Of a stretch of 64,000 bases of DNA, positions 43,701-58,700 are shown one piece after another. Origin of the DNA: Loripinus fragilis (lineage: Eukaryota; Mollusca; Bivalvia; Lucinida; Lucinidae); NCBI GenBank assembly GCA_964019695.1, contig OZ026520.1:25868130-25932129 (forward strand), written 5' to 3'. Both the position numbers and the translations under genes were made by a program. Within the stretch, counting starts at the first letter, position 1. Every line of letters starts with the position of its first letter. The notes below the pieces were generated by a model, which searched no databases, had not been told where the DNA came from, and saw only the letters and a program-made list of their open reading frames with translations.

Positions 43701-46700
43701 CTTTTTTTTTGCTCTAGGGTAATTAAAGTTAAAATTAACTTTTTGATATATTGATCAACATTTAGTGTTTTCTTTACAATTTTCACACCTTTGTCTTTTC
43801 AGATGAGAAGCCAATTCAATTTGCATTTTAACTAACAGAGCAAAGAGTAATTTGTACATGATGACCTTTTAATGGTCAATTTGAAGTATTGATTAATTTT
43901 TTGTACTTTATTTCATTTAATTAGTCACTGATTTAAATTTTTTTATGACTATGAAAAAGCTACAGTAGTTTCAAAATTTATTTGATTTCATTTCTTGCAT
44001 TTGCTCCCCCCCTTTTTTTAATGGTTAATTAAAAATAAGTTCAAGTCTTAAGTCTGAACTGAAAGTTGTGGTAATGATTCAGTTTGATTGAGACGGAAGA
44101 TCTAAAACTATTGACATTTCATTTTTGTTTGTTTTACTGCTTATTTAAATAATTATTAATACATTTTTAAAGCAATAGCAAGTTCGTGTTCATTTCAAAT
44201 TGGTTATTGGATTCATGTGGAAACTATTTTGATTTCAATCAACATTTTGGGGCACACACACACAGAAACTATTCCTACACGGAATAGCATCGGGATAATT
44301 ATCCACCTGTCGCTTAATACTTTGATTTTTTTTATAAAAGCCACTGACCCCCACCTTTGTACATTTTTGTCCTTAGGAGCGATCTCACAAGTTCCCGGAT
44401 GTGTCGTTGGAACAAAATATCGATACCTCTTTTTGGAGCTAGTTCCACTGTTTGGGAGCTCAGTGGTAGAGTGCTTGACTCGAGAGCGAGGGGTCACAGG
44501 TTCGAGCCTCACCGGCGTCACTGCGTTGTGGTCCTTGAGCAAGACACATTTATCTTAGCTTAGTACTGGACCACTGGTTCAGCCTAGGAAGACCCGTCCC
44601 TGTTTAACTGAAAAATTGTTGATGGGACGTAAAAAATCAAAGGAAAAAAAGCAAAATCAAACAAATGTTCCACTGTTTACCACCCGTGTACTTGTCCCAG
44701 GACATTAGTAAATAGAAATTTTTAACTTGTCCTGAATGAAATGGGACCAGTGTGAAATTCCCCTGCATTCTGTATTCCAGGTGGAGAAAGTATCTCCAGG
44801 ATTATACAAGAACAAGGATGTTGGGAAGCTGTTGTATCATGTGGCTACTAAACTGAAGAACAAGAAGTTTCAGACACTGGTTGTAGATTATATTGCCAGA
44901 CAGAAGATCACTCTTGAGGCTCAACTAGATGGTAAGTACATCGGCCTATATTAAAATGTTATTTGTTTCCCTTTACCCGACCGACCCTGAAAAAAGGCCC
45001 TACTCAAAAAAAAATATTTCTATTTTCAAGCAAGAATTATTTTCTTAAAACTTCATTACAAACTTTTAAAAGAGAATTGTTCAAAGTAAACAGTGTTATC
45101 TTTAAAAAATATTCTAAGCAGATTGTTTGTGTATTTAATTTTATTGCTTGTAGTAGGACTATACAGTAAAACCTGCCTAAAATGGTCACTCAAAGATATA
45201 CACAACAAAGGTTGTTAAGACAAATGGGCACTAAATGAAGGTCGAAAGTATTGCAGAATGCTCCCTAGGAGCATTCTGCAATACTTTTGACCTGCATTAT
45301 GTGATAATTGGTCTTGAAAAACAACAATTTTTTGTCTTTTTTGAGTGGCCTCTTAAGATACAATTAAGTTTAATGGGTGATAAAGAAATAATTTTCCGAC
45401 CGACCCATACCGGTAAAACAGGGTCAGGTAAGGGGAAACAAAACTATTTTTAAGACTGGCCCAGGTCAAGGTTTTATCTATTGAAACCCAGACTCCCAAA
45501 AACCCTTTCTGGGAACGGCTGAGTTAAATCTAGTATTGAAACTCAGACTCCCAAAACCCTTTCTGGGAACCGCTGAGTTAACTCTGGGCATCCTTTTAGA
45601 CCCTAAAATATCTTAATAAAACTCATAGAGGTATCAAATGTTCCGTGAGTCAACTTTTGCAAAGCACATTGGAAGCGAGCAAGCAAGAACTTAATTTACA
45701 GATGGTGAATTCATTTAGTCCATGTAATGTCTGATGCAATAATTATGAAATCATTCATGACAGAGGCCTTCACATTAGTGGATTCTTTTGTTGTGGTTTT
45801 TACTTATAATACTTAAAATGCATGATAAACTACTCACAGTTTCTCATATAAAAACTGAGTATTTGAATTTTTTCTTTCTATGTGTAAAGGGAAATCACAC
45901 TGGGACTGAACTGAACTTAAAAATTATTTTTCTTATTTCTCAACCAAAACATATGTTGTGGGTACTCAAAAGAATCATCTCACTGAGACAGTTCTTTTGA
46001 GCACCCAACACATATGTTAAAAGTGATGGTTAAGAGAGTAATTACAAATTTATGCTGAAATTTTTTTGCTTAACTCGACCTATGATATGATGTGATATAT
46101 ATTGGGTGCACTGGCCCAAACACATTATACTATAAGGCCTCCAGATAAATGTGCGTAACTGAAAAGTATTTTTGTTATTTCTCAACCAAAACATATCAGG
46201 GTTTTACACCAAGTTGAATGTTTGGGGGTCCCTGGGACTCAACTTTGATTATGATGGGGGTCCCATCAATGAAAATGGGGGTCCCATCTTTTTATATAAG
46301 CGTAGAATTTTGGAAGGTAGTACATTCTTCCGTGAAGGGATTCGAACAGGCCTTAGCTGTCAAACAGGTGTCACAATCAGGTCATTTTCATATCTCAACC
46401 ATTTGTAGCGACCTAGCCAGCTAGATAGGAATTTTAGATCTTTTTGGGGGCTGTTTTTTTTTTTAAAAGATTTGGACTGATCTGACTCTGAACAGCCGCT
46501 AGAGGATGGTTCTTGGTCGGTTTCTGCATTTCTTTTGCCAAAAAAGTTCTCAGATCGCTCTGTTTCGACATTTTAGCAGCTGTTTTTTTCTAGTCATTTA
46601 CACGCTTGACCGTAAGAAAACACAAATAGTTGACAAGCGTCTATGTTGATCGATAAATCAGAGCGGGAGCGAGACATGATGAGATTTCAAAGCACCATAG

Positions 46701-49700
46701 CAACGCGAATTTGATTGGACTGTTTTGACACACCTCCCGATATTATTGGTTAAACGACAGGTGCTGTCCTATTTATTTATAGATAGGCTGTAAATATGGG
46801 AAAAACCGAATCGTTACAAAATAACTTTGGAATTTGGGATTTTAATGAAAGGCACAACAAACACGTCTGCGTCCCAGCGGATGCAGGTAAGGTAAATTGA
46901 GGGGTCCTACCTATTGATTTATACGTATAAGACGCACGATATTGCGTCCTGTAAAAACCCTGACATATGATGTGGGTACTCAAAAGAACCGTCTCAATAA
47001 GACGGTTTTTTTGAGCACCCAAAACATATGTTTAGATTGCTGGGTAAGAAAATTATTGCATTTTTACGCTCAGAAACTTTGCCTAACTGGACCTATGATA
47101 CTATCATCAGATGACTTTGCTTTTTCTAACTCTCATTTTGCAGCCATCTTTGATTATTTGAAGCATAATCCTCTGGAGCCTGTGGATCGTCCTAAGTTAG
47201 AGGAGGAGTGTGGTGTCGGCGTTGTGGTAACACCAGACCAAGTTGAAGCTGCAGTAAGTCACGACAAGTCGCCTTCAAGGCTTGGCAAAACGCAGGTCTA
47301 GCAGTGGGTCCACTCAGTCCGTCCGCAACGTTTTTGGGGTGCCTAGTTTGTGTAATCTGTAATCCAAAGGTTTTCATTCCTTTATATTCAGGGGAGCCCA
47401 GTGGCTCAGTGGTAGAGTGCTTGACTAGAGACAGAGGGGCCGCAGGTTGAAGCCTCACCTGCATCACTGCGTTGTGGTCTTTGAGCGAGACACATTTATC
47501 CTAGCTTAGTACTGGTTCAACCCAGGAAGACCCGTCTCTGTTTAACTGAATGATTGTTGATGGGACATAAAGAATCAAATCAAACAAACAAATTCTTGAT
47601 ATTCAAACTTTGTATAATGATTGTTCACACATTGAAACTGTGCACCATCTATTTTGTGCACATTTCATGAGTAAATTTCTCATTTTGGGGGGTGTTGAAC
47701 TTGGACATTATTACGTCTACACCACCTTCCGTGTGCCTACATTGTGTAAACTGTGTGTAATGATGACTAATCTGGAACTCCAACAGTTTTCTTACCGTTT
47801 TATTCAAACTTTGCAAAATGATTGTTCACACATTGAAGACGTGCACCTCCTATCTAAATTATTGTGCACATTTGATAAATATTTTTTTTTATTTTTGGGT
47901 GTTAAACTTAGACATTATTACATCTACACCACCTTTGGATGCTACAGTGTGTAATCTGTGTGTAATCTGTAACTCCCAACAGTTTTCATTCCTTTATTTC
48001 CTTTCTATTCAAACTTTGCATATTGGTTGTTCACACATTGAAGTTGTGCACCAGTGACGCAAGTCCAGAGCAGAGTTTTGTTTTGTTTAAACATTCTTTT
48101 AGCTTTTCAACATTATATCTCGGCTTTAGTGAGAAATTCAGATCTCCATTTTGGGACCACCTTTTAATCCTAGATACTGGTAAACAGCTACTTTGGCAAA
48201 AGTTGAAATGCCGCTGAAAATGCCACTAAATTGGCATTTCATCAGGGTCTGCAGTGCTTGCTAAGCTTCATGACAGAAATACATCAAAAACAAATCTTCA
48301 TGACAAAAAATGCAGGTATACAATGTGTTGAGCTTTGATTTATCTATAGTGGCACATCATAAAATGTATTTAGATCTCTTCTAATGGGTTTGTCAAATCA
48401 TTTTCATATATGATATAATTGTTAACAATTTTATAGGTTGAAGAGGTTATTAAGAAGTGCAAGCCGTCATTGTTGGAGCAGAGGTACAAGTTTAACATGG
48501 GAACTATTATGGGTAAGATCCATTGTACAGTAATACAGTGCAGTCCCTTTATAACACTTTGTTTGGGGTCCATAGGAAGGAACCATTTTCAAAGTGAAGC
48601 TTGTTATAAAGGGACAATTGTACAAAGACATTAAAGGAAAATAACCATTTCATGGTCATTTTCCTATTAAACATGACTGTGTTACAACCAGGCAACCACT
48701 AAGTTAGCATTTCATCTCAATGAAACATCTAAAGATAAGCAGTCAATAATATACAATTATTAACTTCAATGAGATAGATATAAGGATTTATCTACCCGAA
48801 AAAGTGATAATTCACCGAGGCTGCTAGGCGGAGGTGAATATCACTTTTAAGGGTAGATAAATCCTTATGTCTACCGAAATTGAAGTCAATAACTGTTTTG
48901 TTATATGACTTTTCATTTTAGAATGAAAATTTTGCTACTTGCACTTTTGTTTTTATAGACATGTTCTACCTTCAATCTAAGACATCTAAGGACTTTCTCA
49001 CAAGTTTTAGCAACTAGCTGTTATTAAAATATTTTAATGTAGTATTTTGCATTTTCAAATGTATATTAATTCTCTTAATGTGGAATATTATACAATTATT
49101 GACTTCAATGAGGTAGACATAAGGATTTATCTACCCGAAAAAGTGATAATTCACAGAGGCTGCTAGGCCGAGGTGAATATCACTTTTAAGGGTAGATAAA
49201 TCCTCATGTCTACCGAAATTGAAGTCAATAACTGTTTTGTTATATGACTTTTCAACTTAGAATGAAAATGTTCTACTTTCACTTTTGTTGTTGAAGTCAA
49301 CCTTCAACCTAAGGACTTTCTAAAAAGTTTTATCAACTGTTATTAAGATATTTTAATGTAGTATTTTGCAATTTACAATGTATATTAATTCTCTAAATGT
49401 GGAATGTAAAATTTAATCATAAAACTTATTTTTACATTTTGTTTATTCAAACAAAGATAAATGAACAAACAAAACATAACAAAACAGTTGTTAAAATTCA
49501 TGAAAGTCTTTAGTTTACCTGTTGGGATGTGAAACAGCAAATCATGTCAATTTCATGCAGCACATGCTAGTTTTATACTCATCATGCTATTTTTAGCTCT
49601 CTAGAGGGTGATATTGCAGAAGTGTCAAAAATATTAACTTCTGAAAACTAGTTTGAGCTGGATTTCATCCTATATCACCTTCTGAGCCAGTTTAGACCAG

Positions 49701-52700
49701 TTTCCAGGTAGACATAGAGATTTATGAAGACAAATTGGGCCAATCAGGAGACAGGATTCTCTCCAGTCATATAACAAAAAATGTTATCATAAAACTGTTT
49801 TTACAGTTTGTTTATTCAAAAAAAGATAAATAAGCAAACAAAACAAAACTGTTTTAAAAAATTCATGAAAGTCTTTAATTTACCTGTTGGGAGGTGAAAC
49901 AGCAAAGCATGTCAATTTTATGCAGCACATGCTAGTTTCACGCTCATCATGCTATTTTAGCTCTCTAGAGGGTAATATTGCAAAAGTGTCAAAAATATTA
50001 ACTTCTGGAAACTAGTTCAAGCTGGTTTTCATGCAATATTAACTTGTGGACCAGTTTAGACCAGTTTCCAGGTAGACATAGAGATTTATGAAGACAAATT
50101 GGGCCAATCAGGAGACAGGATTCTCTCCAGTCATATAACAATAAAAAATTGGCTATCTATTATTGTCATCCAGGTGCATGCCAAACTACACAAAAACTTG
50201 TTCAATTCTACAAGCAAAAATTTTTAGCATAAAATTGTTGTTATTTTATTATTTATCAGTTTTAACATATGTTTTGGATGGCATGCTCAAAAGAACTGTC
50301 CCATTGAGACAGTACTTTTCAGCAGCCACAACAAATGTTATGGTCCGAAATAAGAAAACTTAGTTTTGATTTCACACTCTCATCTGGAGGCCTGCTTTCT
50401 AAAAAGCTAGTGCTTGTTCTCCATCTTACAGATTTTACTCAAGACGTCTACATGTGGAAATATCAAAGCGTACTTGCACCAAATAGTAGTTGTCTAAAAA
50501 ACTTCTCTATACATTATGTAAGATAGAAATATTGAATTTGTTAATTAAGTTGAGGAAAAGAGATAAAATACGAGGCTTACCAAGTCAGGCAAAGAAATGA
50601 AATTGGTGTCGGCTGGAATTTTTATCAGCTGGTGCTGTTGGTGATAATAGGGGCCAGTTGAGCAACTTAGCACAGCCTAAATTGTACAATTTAGGCTGGG
50701 CTATTGCTCAATTGGCCACTATTATCATTCACCTGATATCTGATTTCTAGGGTTTGGTGTTTCAGGTAACATTTTTGACAAATAAAAAAATCTTATGTTG
50801 GTTTATGATAATTGAGCCGCGACATGAGATTTCCAACAATGTGCGACCAGCAAAGCCTCAGATCAGCCTGCGCATACGCGCACTCTGATCAGAGCCTTTG
50901 CTAGTCGCATGAATATTCTATGAATATTAAGCTACTGACCGAACAACATTCGGAGTTTCTAAGCTTAAAAGAAGGCTGCAATGCTCGTTGGGAGTCTAGA
51001 CTTGTCAAAATGCCACATTGTTGGAAATCACATGATACAGCTTATATTATTTTGTAGGTGAAGCTAGGAAGAAGTTGAAGTGGGCTGATGGTAAGGCTAT
51101 CAAGAATGAAGTTGATATGCAGGTAAATAAGGACATCAGCTTAGAATGAAGATTGTCACCATTATTAGCATGCTAGGGGACAAAAATTCCACTCTTCCGC
51201 TTGTAATTACAAGTGAAATCGAGAAAGGACAAGTAATTCTTCTCAAGGCACTCGTCCTGTAGGATGAGTGCTTTGGGAAGAATTACTGGAGCATGAGGGT
51301 GAAAAATCTGAGGGTTAAACTAGCATTTTCTGAGTATTGACTGTGAAATCTTGTTGTCAGTATATGAGACACAATTATGAAATTGACTGGGTAAATATCA
51401 TTTTAGCAGTGATATAAGGAACTTTATAAGTCATTTTACATTGCATATATTTTTAAAGGACAAGTGCATGTGTTTGGTGAACAAGTGAAAATTGTAACTC
51501 GTCCTGCAGGACGAGTGCAATATTGAAATATTTATGTCCCCTGCATGCTGAGTTTTCTCATACATATAGAGTGTCATCCTAGGCTGAGCCTTTGTGCCTT
51601 TGCAGCTTCTTTCAATTATGGCATGGAAAAATCATGTTCATGGGCCCATATGGAGCAAAATGATCTTTCATTTGCCTGTACCTACAGTAAAACCTGTCTT
51701 AAACAGCCACTCAAAAGAAGACCAAAGATTGGTTTTCAAGACAGATAATCGCTTAATGCACATCTTAAGTATTGCAGAATGCTCTAAGAGAGCATTTTGC
51801 AATACTTTCGACCTGCATTAAGCTACTATCATTCTTTTTAAGACCTTTGTTTTTCCTATTTTTCAGTGGCCGCTTTAGATAGGTTTAACCGTACTTTAAG
51901 GGCAGGGTGCAGTGATTCCGCGAGAGTGCGTTTTTGACGCAATAAATTGATTGCTGACGCATTGACAGTTTGTCTGTGCGTTTTTCGTGACGCACACAAA
52001 AAACAGCAGCGAGAACGAAACTCCGTCATCTTATGGACTTAAGTTTACCTCAATGATAACGCTTCTATAAATATTTTTCCTGTAGAAAATAGACCTGCGC
52101 ACAAATATCTTTGCTTGGTATTTCCATAACGTAGCGGGTTTCAAAAACGACGACTGCGCATGTCAATTGTCATTGGCGATTCGCACAGATTGGGTTTCGT
52201 TCCAAATAATTTTGGCTTGTTTTGCTTTCACTGCTATTTTGGGGCATTATACAGCATAAATTTTAAAGAAGTAGTCTAGAAAAGAACGTTTTCTTTGCTC
52301 CAATACACCAAAATATATTAGGCCAACCTAAAAAATATTTTTGTTTCCCCTTACCCGACCCTGTTTTACAGATATCGGTCGGTCGGTTGGAAAATTATTT
52401 TTTTTAACTTCTCAAATTGGATTCCCATTGCATGCAGTAAAACCTGTCTTAAGAGGCCACTCAAAAAAAGACAAAAATTGTTGTTGTTTTCAAGACGGAT
52501 TATTGCATAATGCAGGTCAAGAGTATTGCAGAAAGTTCCCAGGGAGGGAGCATTCTGCAATACTTTTGAGCGTCATTTAGCACCCATTTTTCTTAACAAG
52601 CTTTGTGTATATCTTTGAGTGGCCATTTTAGGCAGGTTTTACTGTATAGTCCTACCATAGGCAATAAGATTAAATACACAAAACAATTTGCTAAGAATAT

Positions 52701-55700
52701 TTTTAAAGACAACACTGTTTACATTGGACAATTCACTAAGTTTGCAATGAAATTAAAAAAAGAAAAAAATTCTTGACTGAAAATTTAAATAAAAAGTTTT
52801 TGAGTAGGGCCTTTTTTTAAGGGTCGGTCGGGTAAGGGGAAACAAATAAAATTCTAATTTAGGCCTTAAGACATTCTTTTAAAACAAATGAAACCATGCA
52901 TCACGTCTATTTTTAGACTGACCGTCTGCACATGGGTAAAGCGCTCAACTGTTAAACAACAATGGCTGCCCGCTATGAAGTTGGTGAACAGACGCTTTTA
53001 TTTCTTGTCCTCTGAAGGATAGGACTTTAACAACAAGCAACACAACATTGCATAATTCCCATAAACAGAAAATGTAACAAAAACTGTCGACCACACGCCT
53101 ACCGATAGTAAAACATGCACCGTATTTCGAGACGACCATTATATTATGAAATGGGGCATTCTTCAAAAACCTTTAATATTGATGCATGCGCAGACAAATA
53201 AAAAGTTATTATTACACTAAAAATTTCTGACCCTCTAAATTTGCCAATGACCCCCAAATTTTCAAAGAAGGGGTCATCAATGACCCCCAAAAATTATGGT
53301 CTTGCAGAAAACTGAGGGTGCCGATTTTATGTTTTCTGAGGCATGTCAGCTTCCAAATAGTTAAACCAACTATGTTGTGTTATTATGCCCCCATCTTTGA
53401 AAAAGTTGAAGGAGCATGTTGCTTTGGACAATATGCCCGTCCGTCCATTACAAATTTAAGATAGGGCTGTTAAATTTCATAGATTGACTCGGCATCAAAA
53501 AATAACTGACCTGTATTTTTTTTAAATCTTGATTATCTCCCTTTGTGGAGTTATGCCCCTTTTAAAGGGTCATAATGAATTTTTTTAATCAGGATATTTC
53601 AAAAACTATAACAGCTTGGATCTTCAAACTTGGTCAGCTTATAGAGGATAATGAGTAGATTATCTGGTGAAAATTAAAAAAAAAAAAATTTTTTTTTTGT
53701 TTAGTTATTGCCTTTTGCAAATTTGGACATAGCAAACTTGATATCTCAAAAACCCTTACAGCTAGGAGCTTCAGACTTGGTCAGTTTATAGAGGATAATG
53801 AGTAGACTACTTGGTGAAAATTAAAAAAAATCATTTTTTTGAGTTATTGCCCTTTGCAAATTTTGACCTTGAAAACCTGATATCTCGAAAGCACTTACAG
53901 CTAGGAGCTTCAGACTTGGTCAGCTTATAGAGGATAATGAGTAGACTACTTGGTGAAAATTAAGAAAAAGTTCATTTTATTTTTTGAGTTGTTGCCCTTT
54001 GCAAATTTCAACAGAAAACTTGATTATTCAAAAACCGTTACCGCTAGGAGCTTCAAAGTTGGACAGCTGATAGAAGGTAATGAATGGATTACCTGGTGAA
54101 AATTTAAAAAAAAAAAAAAAATTCAGTCATTGTCTTTGCATTTTTTGAGTTAATGCCATTTGCAAATTTGGACATCCAAAACTTCCTATAAAGATATCTC
54201 GAAAACTATTACAGTAAGTAGAGTCATATTTGGTCAGCTGAAAGAGGACAGTGAATAGATTACCTGGTGAACAGGATGATGGACAAGCTAATGGTTGGGG
54301 GCATAGTGTTTCATAAACACAATTTCTAGTTTGATATTCTTTTGGGCAAGCTATTCATCCACACCTAATCATAACGCTTGTAAGTATATCATCAGTATTT
54401 ATTGAATGGATACATCATTGAGTCTGTTTATAACTTTATTGAATAAGAAAGCCAAGGGATCAATAATGAGTGGCCTTGGCAAATGAAGGACGTTTCAACA
54501 ATGCATAGAAAGTAATATGTCAGAGAAATGCAAGAAAGACCTATAAGCTCCAAAGCCATATTTATACTTTTAAGCTGAGCTACTGAAATCATAGGATGTC
54601 CACTGTCAGGCAACAATTTGCTTCAAAATCACTGGGTGGAATGCCACAAAACATCATAGTACTGATCCGTGGGTGATCTCCCTTTCAAAGTTGTTCAAAG
54701 ATTTCCATTTCATACTGAATTTTGGTTGCCATGCCAACAGATATGAAGATTGTTATATAATCTTCTTGTCAATTACTGCTTGCCCGTGGAATTAATTTAG
54801 TGCAAAAAGTCGCTAGGTGATCCTTTACCAAGGTTGTTCAATTCATTCTGGTCCTGAGGATATAAAGCTTTTTTCATGCTCACTCAACTGAGCATGGAAT
54901 TTCAATTGCTCTAAACAACTAAAATGTTAAAAATTAAACATTTTTCTTGATTAATAACTATCATATGTGGTATTTATCCTGCTAATAAATGTTAAAATGC
55001 CATGTTGGCATTTTAATATTAATTAGCAGGATAAGTTCCATGCTCAATTGAGTTGAGCATGAAAAAAAGTTTTATAAACTCAGGACCTATTGATTGAAAA
55101 AAATGTTTTCTTTTCCAGGTGCTAGATCTTCTGGGTCCTAAAACAGCAGATGATTTGACAAAGCCTGTCAAACAAAAGGTAGGATATACATAATCAGGGT
55201 CATAGGTCCAGATAAAGGAAACTTTTTGACCACAACATTGTAATTATTTTCTTACCCATCAGTTTAAACATGCGTTGTGGGTGCTCAAAGAAACGGTTCT
55301 TTTGAGTACCCACAACATATGTTTTGGTTGAGAAATCATAAAATTAATTTCTAATTACACTAAAACCTGTGTAAAATGGCCACTCTCAAAAAGACAGGAA
55401 ATTGGTTTTCAAGACTATTATCGTCCAAGTGGAGCTTTCTGCAATACTTTCGACGTTCATTAAGCTACCATGTGTCATTAAGATCTTTGTTTTGTCTATT
55501 TTTGAGTGGCGGTTTTACACAGGTTTACTGTACACTTATTTTGAGGCCTGCATGAGTACAGTGGGGTATGTAAAGGACATATATACTGTAGTGCCCTTTT
55601 TGTAGTGACAAACCAGAAGCCCAGATAAGGCGCATATGATATATTGCATATATAAGCACTCAAAATCGTCCAAAGAAGAAGTTTTAAGTAAATGTGCGCC

Positions 55701-58700
55701 TAACACAAATCACACTAAACAATATGCATTTACATATGATGTAATTGCATACAATTTGACCCTTTGAATAATACACAAACCACAGTAAAATGTCTCAACA
55801 TTACTGAAAAATTGTTGACTGGGACATCAGTGCCAGCAAACCAAGGTGGAATATAATTTTTTTTTGCTCGCTTTCTCTCAGTTTGACGATGAAAATATCA
55901 GCAACATGTTTAGTAATTTTTGCTGAACACTATCAGTGACATTGTTATGTTTCATGATCTCTAAATTGTCAACGAAGGCACATACAAAATTAACTGTATA
56001 AGGACTGCAAAGGCCAGATGGATGCTTCAGAAAGCAGGGCCATGCAAGTGAATCAATATGCTTTGCAGATTCTAAATGGTCAATTTTTTCATAAAATACA
56101 CTTCTCAGGGCTGGAAATTTTTTTCAAAGTCCACTTGTCCCACAGGACGAGTGCCATACAATTTTTACTCGTCCCTACGTGATTCTGCTTGTCCTACATC
56201 AAATTGCCACAGAACATTTTTTTAAACCAAAAATCTGACCACATACATGTAGATAGTTTTTACCGTTCATTTGATACTGTAGGGAGGTAAATAGAAAGAG
56301 TTGAAGTAATATAAAAACTGTTTTAAACAGTGTTGAATACTTGTTTAGGGCATTAATGAAAAATTCGGCAAAATAAAGCACTTGCTGTCTTACCGTATTC
56401 CATCCAGATCCCCTGTCATTAAAACCTTTCAAAACTCGCTGTCTTTTAGTCTTGCCAACATTTGTTTACTCTTCTTGTTCGGCCTCAGAGTGTTCGGCAG
56501 CATGCTTTACGTATTTTCACTATCCCCACCACCTTCTTTTGGCCCCAAAGTGCTGTCATCGGCTCGCTCTACTTGAAAAACAAGCACATGTCTGGGTTTT
56601 TCCGATAGAAATATTGATTATTCAGTGTGATAAACTGTCTGCCTCGTTTTGGCGGTAAGCGTTGCTATGGACAACCTTGTTTACGCATTCGTTTTTTCTG
56701 ACTTTAACAAATTAATTACGATGTTTTCAGATGAAATAAATCAAATTCCTTTGTGTATATGACACTTTCCCATTTCTACCGCACAGACCACGAATTCTTT
56801 ATTTTCTGAAAGCAATTTTCACTCGCCCTTAAGGACGAGCAGATTAAAAAGTTTACTCGTCAGCGAGAATTTCCACTCGCCATGGCGAGTGGACGAGTAG
56901 AATTTTCCAGCCCTGCTTCTAGAACTAAAATTATACACTAAAAAGCACAAAAATAAACAACTTTTCTGAAATATGGCTATAATGGCAATATACATGAGAA
57001 ATAGTCAGAAAAGTGGTGGCTCTGCATTTCGCAATAAGAGAGACGCTAGGCTCCCCAGAACATCGATATAATGCAAGATTACATATAAGGAGTATACTAT
57101 GTCTTAACCCTATGTATTCAGGAAACCCCTAAACAACTACTTTTTCAAATAGTGAAGACCCAGATGAAATGCAGCATAATGGTGCATTTCATCAGGGTTA
57201 CACTGTTTGTAAAGGTAAAAGAGATCTTCAGACAAAAGAATACAATATTTTTTGAAAATTATAACCTGACACCCCTAGATATGTACAATGGACTATCCCA
57301 AGGTTATTGTATCAAGCCAGGGGAAAGAATCCATTAGTAAACAAAGGCTAATGTATGATTTTGCAGACTGCCAAGACAAAGGAAGCAGACACTAACAAGA
57401 AAGCTGAGAAAAAAGAAGCAATATCAGCAGATAACTGTAAGTGGGACACACTGGTAAATAAGGGGAAGGAGTGGGGTTTATAATTGTAAGTGGTACATAC
57501 AAGTGAGCATAAGGGGAAGTATGGGGGTAGATATTTGTCTATAAAGTTGCCATTTAATACCACTAAATTATCCAAGTAAAGGATTTATTCATTCTCAGTA
57601 TTCTGCAATACTTTCGACCTTCATTAAGCTACCATTTGTTATTAAGATCTTTGTTTTGTCTATTTTTTCAGTGGCTGCTTAAGACAGATTTACAGTATCG
57701 ACAACCTACATATACTTTCTGTTTTGTGGAATTTGTAGACTTGCTTTAAGATGAATATTTTATTAAAGTGAGATTTTTTCACAACTTAAAAGGATGGGTC
57801 CACTGGGCCCACTGCCTTGGAAAGTGATGGGCCATATTTTGAAATCATGGGACAATGGCCCGGGCCCACCATAAATCTGAAGGCCTGCATATACTAAGAT
57901 TGCATGGGTGCATTATTATTGGATATTTTGATTACCTATATACAACAATCTCAAGGTCATAGAAGTGTTAATCTTTATATTAAGGAGATCTTTTGAACCA
58001 GTTGATAGATTCTTAGCAAAATTCTTACATGGCCTCGTCGTATAACCTGTCTTCGGGGTTTCCAACAAAGCAAGACTAAAACCTGTCTCCTCAGCTACAG
58101 AGACTAGCCAGAAATTTGTAATTTTGCTCGTAGCAAGCCTAGATATGATACTTTTCAATAAATGAATAAAAGAGGTGCTGATCAGACTGCGCATTTGCTG
58201 TGCTGGTCTGCGCCTTTGTTCGCAAAACCCTGAAGACAGGTTTTCTCACGACGAGGCCCATATACAAGGTGTGTTCAGTGTCAGGTCAGTTCTTCATGAC
58301 CTCTGATAGAATTTTTGGTGACTTTGGCCAAAATCTCAAGGAAGCAGTTTTTATGATATTAGTTGCCGACAATGACTGGTTTGAAAATATTGCTAAAATA
58401 TTACTGTGTTGAGTTTGTTCTTAACATCTCACTAAAATCGTAAATCATATATATCTTAAAGGCCATTTTGACATACAAGAGCAATGCGCTATTCTTGTCT
58501 TATTACACTATACTTTGGTTATCCACAAGAACAAGTACAGTAAAACCTGTCTTAAGCGGCCACTCAAAAATAGACAAAACACAGATCTTAATGACAAATG
58601 GTAGCTTAATGAAGGTCGAAAGTATTGCAGAATGCTCCCATTGGAGCATTTTGCAATACTTTTGACCTGCATTAAGCGATTATCAGTCTTGAAAACCAAT

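Noticed and set aside
44217..44558. 113-codon ORF across SINE copy 3
   Set aside because: Runs into SINE sequence; a translated SINE, not a gene.
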